From contig OU744731.1 of the NCBI GenBank assembly GCA_916613615.1, forward strand, positions 58,162,289-58,226,288: DNA of 64,000 nucleotides, written 5' to 3'. The stretch is from Steromphala cineraria (taxonomy: Eukaryota; Mollusca; Gastropoda; Trochida; Trochidae). This document shows, in pieces, positions 59,455-64,000 of the stretch. Position numbers and translations under genes: made by a program. Below the pieces are notes generated by a model, which saw nothing but the letters and a program-made list of their open reading frames with translations, had not been told where the DNA came from and searched no databases. The first letter of the stretch is position 1. Every line of letters starts with the position of its first letter.

Positions 59455-59975
59455 AGACAATTTCCCAAAATGACCGACATGAAGGCGAATCAAGTGTGGC
59501 AATCTCACAATTTGCTTTTCCTTTCAAACACTTGAAAGCCATCTTAGTCCCGCACGACTAGATTTTCTTGATTTTCTCTGAATCAGGTATTGGTGCCGCT
59601 TAGCTTGATACCCATCAGACGCGTGAGTGAGTGATCGAGTTCGAGTTTAACATGTTTTGATCAATATTTCAGTTATTTAACACGTGGATGTTTCCATCCA
59701 AAACAAGAGTAGATAGATCGTGGAAAAAAGAATCGAAAGGATGAGGGAAAATAAGGAAAAAAAACAAACATTATGATGTCACCCTAAGTGGGTTCGTTAA
59801 ATCTTATGACATTTTTGCAGAGGGTACGGTACAGTTGACGTTAAATAAAGTATTTAATTGTTGATTAAAACATGTAAATATGATTTCAAATATTTGACTT
59901 TTTTCTTCTTTGATTAGTTCCTTTTCTCAATAGCTAAATATCATCACAAATGGCATGCAAATATGATGATGGGGC
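59455..59975 (+). repeat. Dispersed 0.45-kb repeat, copy 3 of 3
   Basis: Part of duplication B copy 2 and related to intron 1 of the IgGFc-binding/ZP gene (23,045-23,495). It shares TAGGAGACA..TACCAAAATGACCGA-type blocks with that copy more clearly than 37,630-38,140 does. Confidence 0.6.
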
Positions 59976-60372
59976 TTTAACTATATAAACCACTTATGAT
60001 AAGTTTAGATTTTATGGTAATAGAATTTTAAGGACTTTCAGTCCAATTAGTGATACATGTAGATATGGCAGTATAAAAGAACAGTACGCTTATAAAAAAA
60101 TCATATCATAAAAGTTCATCTGTCATAATGTCGTGTTAAATTAAAATGAGTCTATTATTGCGAACATCAAAGGGAGTGACGATATGTTCTTCTTTGAAGT
60201 ACGTCGTTTAATTACTGAATTCTTACTAGTATTTAGGGCTGACACTTAAATCGGTATAAAACAAGACATTAGATTGTTGACAATGTTAAAAGTAAGAAGT
60301 TTTGTGCATTTTTATATCATCATAAAGATATGTAATGCTTCACTATTACAACATGTGTCAATAGTTAAGGGT

Positions 60373-60653
60373 TTAAAGGGACCAATCGAGCGGGGTATCA
60401 TTGTGGAAACGAAATTCAAGAGGACTTTCCTGTTTACAATTATATATGATGTTTACATGATAATTTCACACTTAATTTCGTATATGTTTGTGAGATAACT
60501 GTTATGAATTATTTGTAAATATGCTCCTCCTCTATCAATCAAGTATTTATGACTTAATTTTGTTAATGAATATGTATATTACAGCACATTTGTTTTCTCG
60601 AAATGCTAACCTTTCAAAATGGCAGATGAAAGCCGCTCGAGTGGTGCCTTTAA
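60373..60653. mobile_element. 273-bp MITE with TTAA target duplication
   Basis: The element 60,377-60,649 begins AGGGACCAATCGAGCGG and ends CCGCTCGAGTGGTGCCT, inverted repeats matching at 15 of 17 positions. It is flanked by TTAA on both sides. The empty site is preserved in copy 1 near 38,500 as GGGTTTAAATTCC. TTAA duplication points to the piggyBac superfamily. It has no coding capacity. Confidence 0.75.
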
Positions 60654-60818
60654 ATTCCGTACAAGGCATTTAAGTATTGAAGCAATAAGGAGGTGTTATG
60701 TATAAATTCGTTAGTCTGTGTAGGAGTCGTCTCGACATAGGTAACAAGAACATAGTCATCATGCAACATCCCCCGCCAAATTAGTTTTCCTACATGGACC
60801 ATAACTATGTTACTTGTT

Positions 60819-60977
60819 TAAGAATTGACTTCAAAATTTATTAAGTTCATAGAGGTATAAACTTAAAAACCGCTGTGCAAACTATGTAAATCCGCGTAGC
60901 GGATTTACGCGAAGTTTGCACAGCGATTTTTAAGTTTATACCTCCATGAACTTAATAAATTTTGAAGTCAATTCTTA
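60819..60977. repeat. 159-bp near-perfect palindrome
   Basis: Arms of about 78 bases around 60,897 differ by only a few bases and a 2-base indel. The centre is CCGC-GTA-GCGG. The transcript or single strand would form a long hairpin. Confidence 0.85.
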
Positions 60978-61739
60978 TAAATAAATATACACAAATTCGA
61001 TGTTTTAATACGTTTGTTTGCTCCAAATAACCACAACAACTAGGACTGCACTATTTACGCGAACGAATTCAAATCTCAGCAAAACAAGAGAGATAAAATG
61101 TCAATCAAAACGTCATTATTATTTTAGCTCCGCCTACGACTAGTTTACCAGCCAATGGAAATTCACAACGGAATCACGCAACGTCTTGTCACGTGGCCTT
61201 GACATTCCTAGTGTCAACCGTTGTACATAAACACAAACTCGCGACTGTTTGATTCGGTATGAAAATAGCCGATAAGACTATCGTAGGACGTGCCATACAT
61301 GTGGCTTAAAAGTTGGACGATAAGCAATCAGATCAAATCGAATTAAGTTTATGTTAAACGGCACAGTTCTCTAATCTTGTTGAGAAACAAAGCTAGAAAC
61401 TGCGGAATTTCAATGGCCGATACCCTTGCAACAGCCGCGACTGCGGGAGAGGGAAAACGACCGGGTGTATTGTTATGAAGCCGTGCCATTTATAAAACAA
61501 ACTATAAAATATTGATTTGATATTAGCTATTTGTAATTTTTAGTCTTTTTACCGAACTCTCGCGCACTGGTACAGCATAAAAAACGCTAGTTTACGAAAA
61601 GTTCCGTCATTTTGGGCGTGGCTAAGTGTGAATGGGCGTGGCTGAATGTGATGTGACGTCACGAAATTAAGTTTATGCAGGTATGAACTGAAATTCTGTT
61701 ACAGTGTTCAGCGAATCAGATACACGGATTGCAAATGAC
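60819..61739. mobile_element. Foldback-type element, about 0.92 kb, inserted in copy 2
   Basis: Missing from the matching site in copy 1 near 38,695. It opens with a near-perfect palindrome, and its far end (TTAAGTTTATGCAGGTATGAACT) is an imperfect inverted relative of the left arm (AGTTCATAGAGGTATAAACTTAA). The interior is less AT-rich, with AGCCAATGG and TCACGTGG, but has no ORF. The target duplication is unclear. Confidence 0.55.
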
Positions 61740-61879
61740 ATTTATTTATAATTGCATAAATCTCGACATAGTCCAAAATCACGGAACACAGGGCAATAAC
61801 TTTATAAAAATAATTGTATGCTTATAATGTTCGAACTCCATCAATGTATTGATGCCCTAAAGACACACAGCAAATTTGC

Positions 61880-62150
61880 ACAGGCCTCCGTAGCAGATAG
61901 GTGTGTGTATATATAGATGTTGAAAAGGTCAGTCAGAAAATAAATTGGATTCGCTGGGGGTCCGGCAGAAAAACGTTTTTTTCGCTTTATTATCCAATGT
62001 CATCCATGATTCCAATTATGTCTGGCAAGGTTTACATGTCTACTGACCATAACCAGTAATAATTTTTGGTAAAATTCACCCTAAATGGTCTCATTTGCCC
62101 AAAAAAGAGAGGTACTCCATTCTGAGTTTTGTTGCAAGACGGTAGTTGCC
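61880..62150. other. Unassigned sequence between duplication B and the terminal element
   Basis: Starts CACAGGCCTCCGTAGCAG at the sharp end of duplication B. It may belong to the same insertion as the inverted-repeat element that follows. No gene was seen. Confidence 0.35.
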
Positions 62151-63979
62151 TACGTCACGAGGTCAAGTGTCAATGACTGATTTTGAAAACTCGGATCGGG
62201 AATGAAACGGAGCACATACACATGTTCGACTTCACTGTTACAGTGCAGAAACATAATTTGTTGACTTTTTTTAACACTATATTATTAACTTACATTCTTA
62301 ACAAAGGAATCATTTATTTTGCTATATTTAATAAAATGATTCAACCCTTTGTAAAGTGCTCTGTGTTTTTATACATATATTTATTTGTATGATTAATTTT
62401 TTATTCATGAATGCTGAAGAATTTTGATAGTAACAACAACCAACATTGAATTTTATGATAGGATCATTTTTCAATGTCATCTTGAGTCACATAAAAAAAT
62501 ATGAAACACAAAATTTAAACTAATAAACTTTAGTACATTTTATTTCTCCCAGAAGGGTAAGATTAATGTAAATTATAACATATATATATTTGATGTTGCA
62601 TGCTAAAACTATTTATTATCACATGGAGGTTTACAATATGGTTTTAAAAATATTTTAAAAAAATTAAATCTAATAAACAGAATGATTTTTAATTCAATAT
62701 CTGTCTTTCCTAAGATTGGAAAGATTAGAAGAAATTATCTGGGGTTTATGAATAATTTATTATTACTTACCTGCTTACCTGATCCAAGTTTACCAAACAC
62801 ACATGTAACAACAAATCAGCAATGACTTACCATAGTTGTCAGAACAAACAAATTTTAAGAATATGTCCATGAGATTTGTAATTATTATAAGCAGAAATTG
62901 TCGAACTTAAATTCATACACATTTATCTGTACAAACAAATGTGACACTAGTATGTTCTGCAAAATCTATGTAGTTAATATATGACAATATTTATTTCAAC
63001 TACATCCTGTCAACATGTTGATCTGCAAAAAGAGACAATAGATTGCGTTTGAATAGAAAAAAGGATATACATGTACATGCAGTGTACTTTGAAGACAATG
63101 AAGTAAAGGTAAGAATTGTTTATGAATTTCTTTTAGAACATTTTCCTTGTTTAAAGTTTTTTTATTCAAATTAATCAATTTGTATACAATTCAAATCAAG
63201 TTTGCATCACTTTCAAATAGAATTACATTTTGTGATTTAACCTTCAGGTGATAAATAGTAATTTTATCTATTGTAATATAAAGTTTCATAACAATAATGT
63301 TAACTGCAATATCATTTGCCTTTTTCCTTGTGTCATTATTCTATGGTTTATTTCATTAACTTGATAATTCAAACAAACTTACATGAATTTTCTTTTAAAA
63401 TATGATAGATGAGGATTTTGCCAATGAAAAAATAATGTTTTAGAATTAAACAATATAAAAAATAAAAATGTTAAAAAAATGTGGAGAAATAAATTTACAA
63501 ATAAAAACTTTTTTTTAACTATGACACATCTTTTTGAATAAATTCAAACAAATTTACGTGAATTTGTTTTAAAATATGGTAACTGAGGATTTTGCCAATT
63601 AAATAATTTATTTTAAACAATATAAAAATATAAATTCAGAAATATTTTTTCAAAAAAAAGGCCTTCAAATGTGTCATGCTTAATTAATTTTAAATAATGC
63701 TATTCTTGATAAGGAAAATATTACAGTAAAAAATACTACCACATACTTCATTAAATGTAATAAATGATGTGTTTCAAATGCCTTATGTAGATTAAAATAA
63801 TCTCTGCATGAGAGTTCTATTTCAAAACATTCGATTTCCATCAAATTCTAGATGTCAACTACATGCACAGTCTGTTTCTGCACTGTCTACAACAGTTAGG
63901 TTGAAAGCGTGTATGTCCTCCGTTTCATTCCCGATCCGAGTTTTCAAAATCAGTCATTGACACTTGACCTCGTGACGTA
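62151..63979. mobile_element. Non-autonomous element with 71-bp inverted repeats
   Basis: 62,151-62,221 and 63,909-63,979 are reverse complements with one mismatch over 71 bp; the outer 62 bp are identical. They start TACGTCACGAGGTCAAG and include GGATCGGGAATGAAACGG. A TA on each side would fit a mariner-type target, but TA is part of the repeat, so this is weak. The 1.7-kb interior is extremely AT-rich and non-coding, with a block at 63,361-63,470 repeated at 63,540-63,630. The true ends may lie outside the window. Confidence 0.65.
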
Positions 63980-64000
63980 ACAGCTCAAGATGGCTGACAG

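Larger units (their letters stand above)
49775..61879 (+). repeat. Segmental duplication B, copy 2 (12.1 kb)
   Basis: Same orientation as 29,068-38,827, starting at AAATGTTAATATTGACATGG. It carries extra blocks at 53,684-55,205, 56,053-56,360, about 56,900-57,290, 60,377-60,653 and 60,819-61,739. It ends at CAGCAAATTTG, where the terminal element of the window begins. Confidence 0.85.

Overview
This window looks like nuclear DNA of an invertebrate metazoan, most likely a mollusc and probably a gastropod (inference). The background is AT-rich and mostly non-coding, genes are split by GT-AG introns, and several dispersed repeats are of a kind I associate with mollusc genomes (for example hairpin elements containing GCCGC..GCAATATTGCAGC..GCGGCG). 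There are no operons and I saw no tRNA or rRNA genes. Coding content is sparse; most of the structure comes from transposable elements and duplicated segments.

Left part (1-15,200). A GC-rich DIRS-type retrotransposon lies on the minus strand at about 3,069-7,390, with gag, RNase H and tyrosine recombinase, but the reverse transcriptase core is deleted. Next comes a 2-kb non-coding segment (7,640-9,731) that has a second copy at 45,957-48,197 and an older relic near 2,006-2,870. It is interrupted at 9,732 by a CR1-like non-LTR element whose first ORF carries a 2A-type ribosome-skipping motif behind a hydrophobic leader. A Toll-like receptor pseudogene (11,607-13,980) follows: leucine-rich repeats, a transmembrane helix and a TIR domain, broken by frameshifts and stops.

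Middle part (17,736-24,106). The one complete gene I can assemble is on the minus strand. Five exons with matching phases give a 748-residue secreted protein: signal peptide, IgGFc-binding-type N-terminal domain, short Gly/Ser/Thr repeat linker, and a complete ZP domain. Downstream are a 51-bp minisatellite of about 33 units (25,780-27,470) and a long pyrimidine tract (27,850-28,530).

Right part (29,068-64,000). The segment 29,068-38,827 is repeated in the same orientation at 49,775-61,879, offset by about 20.7 kb. The two copies differ by insertions and deletions, which date several elements: a Tc1-like transposase relic present before duplication, and a TTAA-flanked MITE, a foldback element and a mollusc-type repeat found only in the second copy. 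Between the copies lie a possible lone minus-strand exon (45,003-45,157) and the possible first two exons of an unknown plus-strand gene (48,217-48,751). The window ends in a non-coding element with 71-bp inverted repeats.

If expressed, the intact gene and the ruined TLR would both fit innate recognition, but nothing in the sequence shows that they are functionally linked. Exon models come from reading splice signals and frames by eye, without transcript support.
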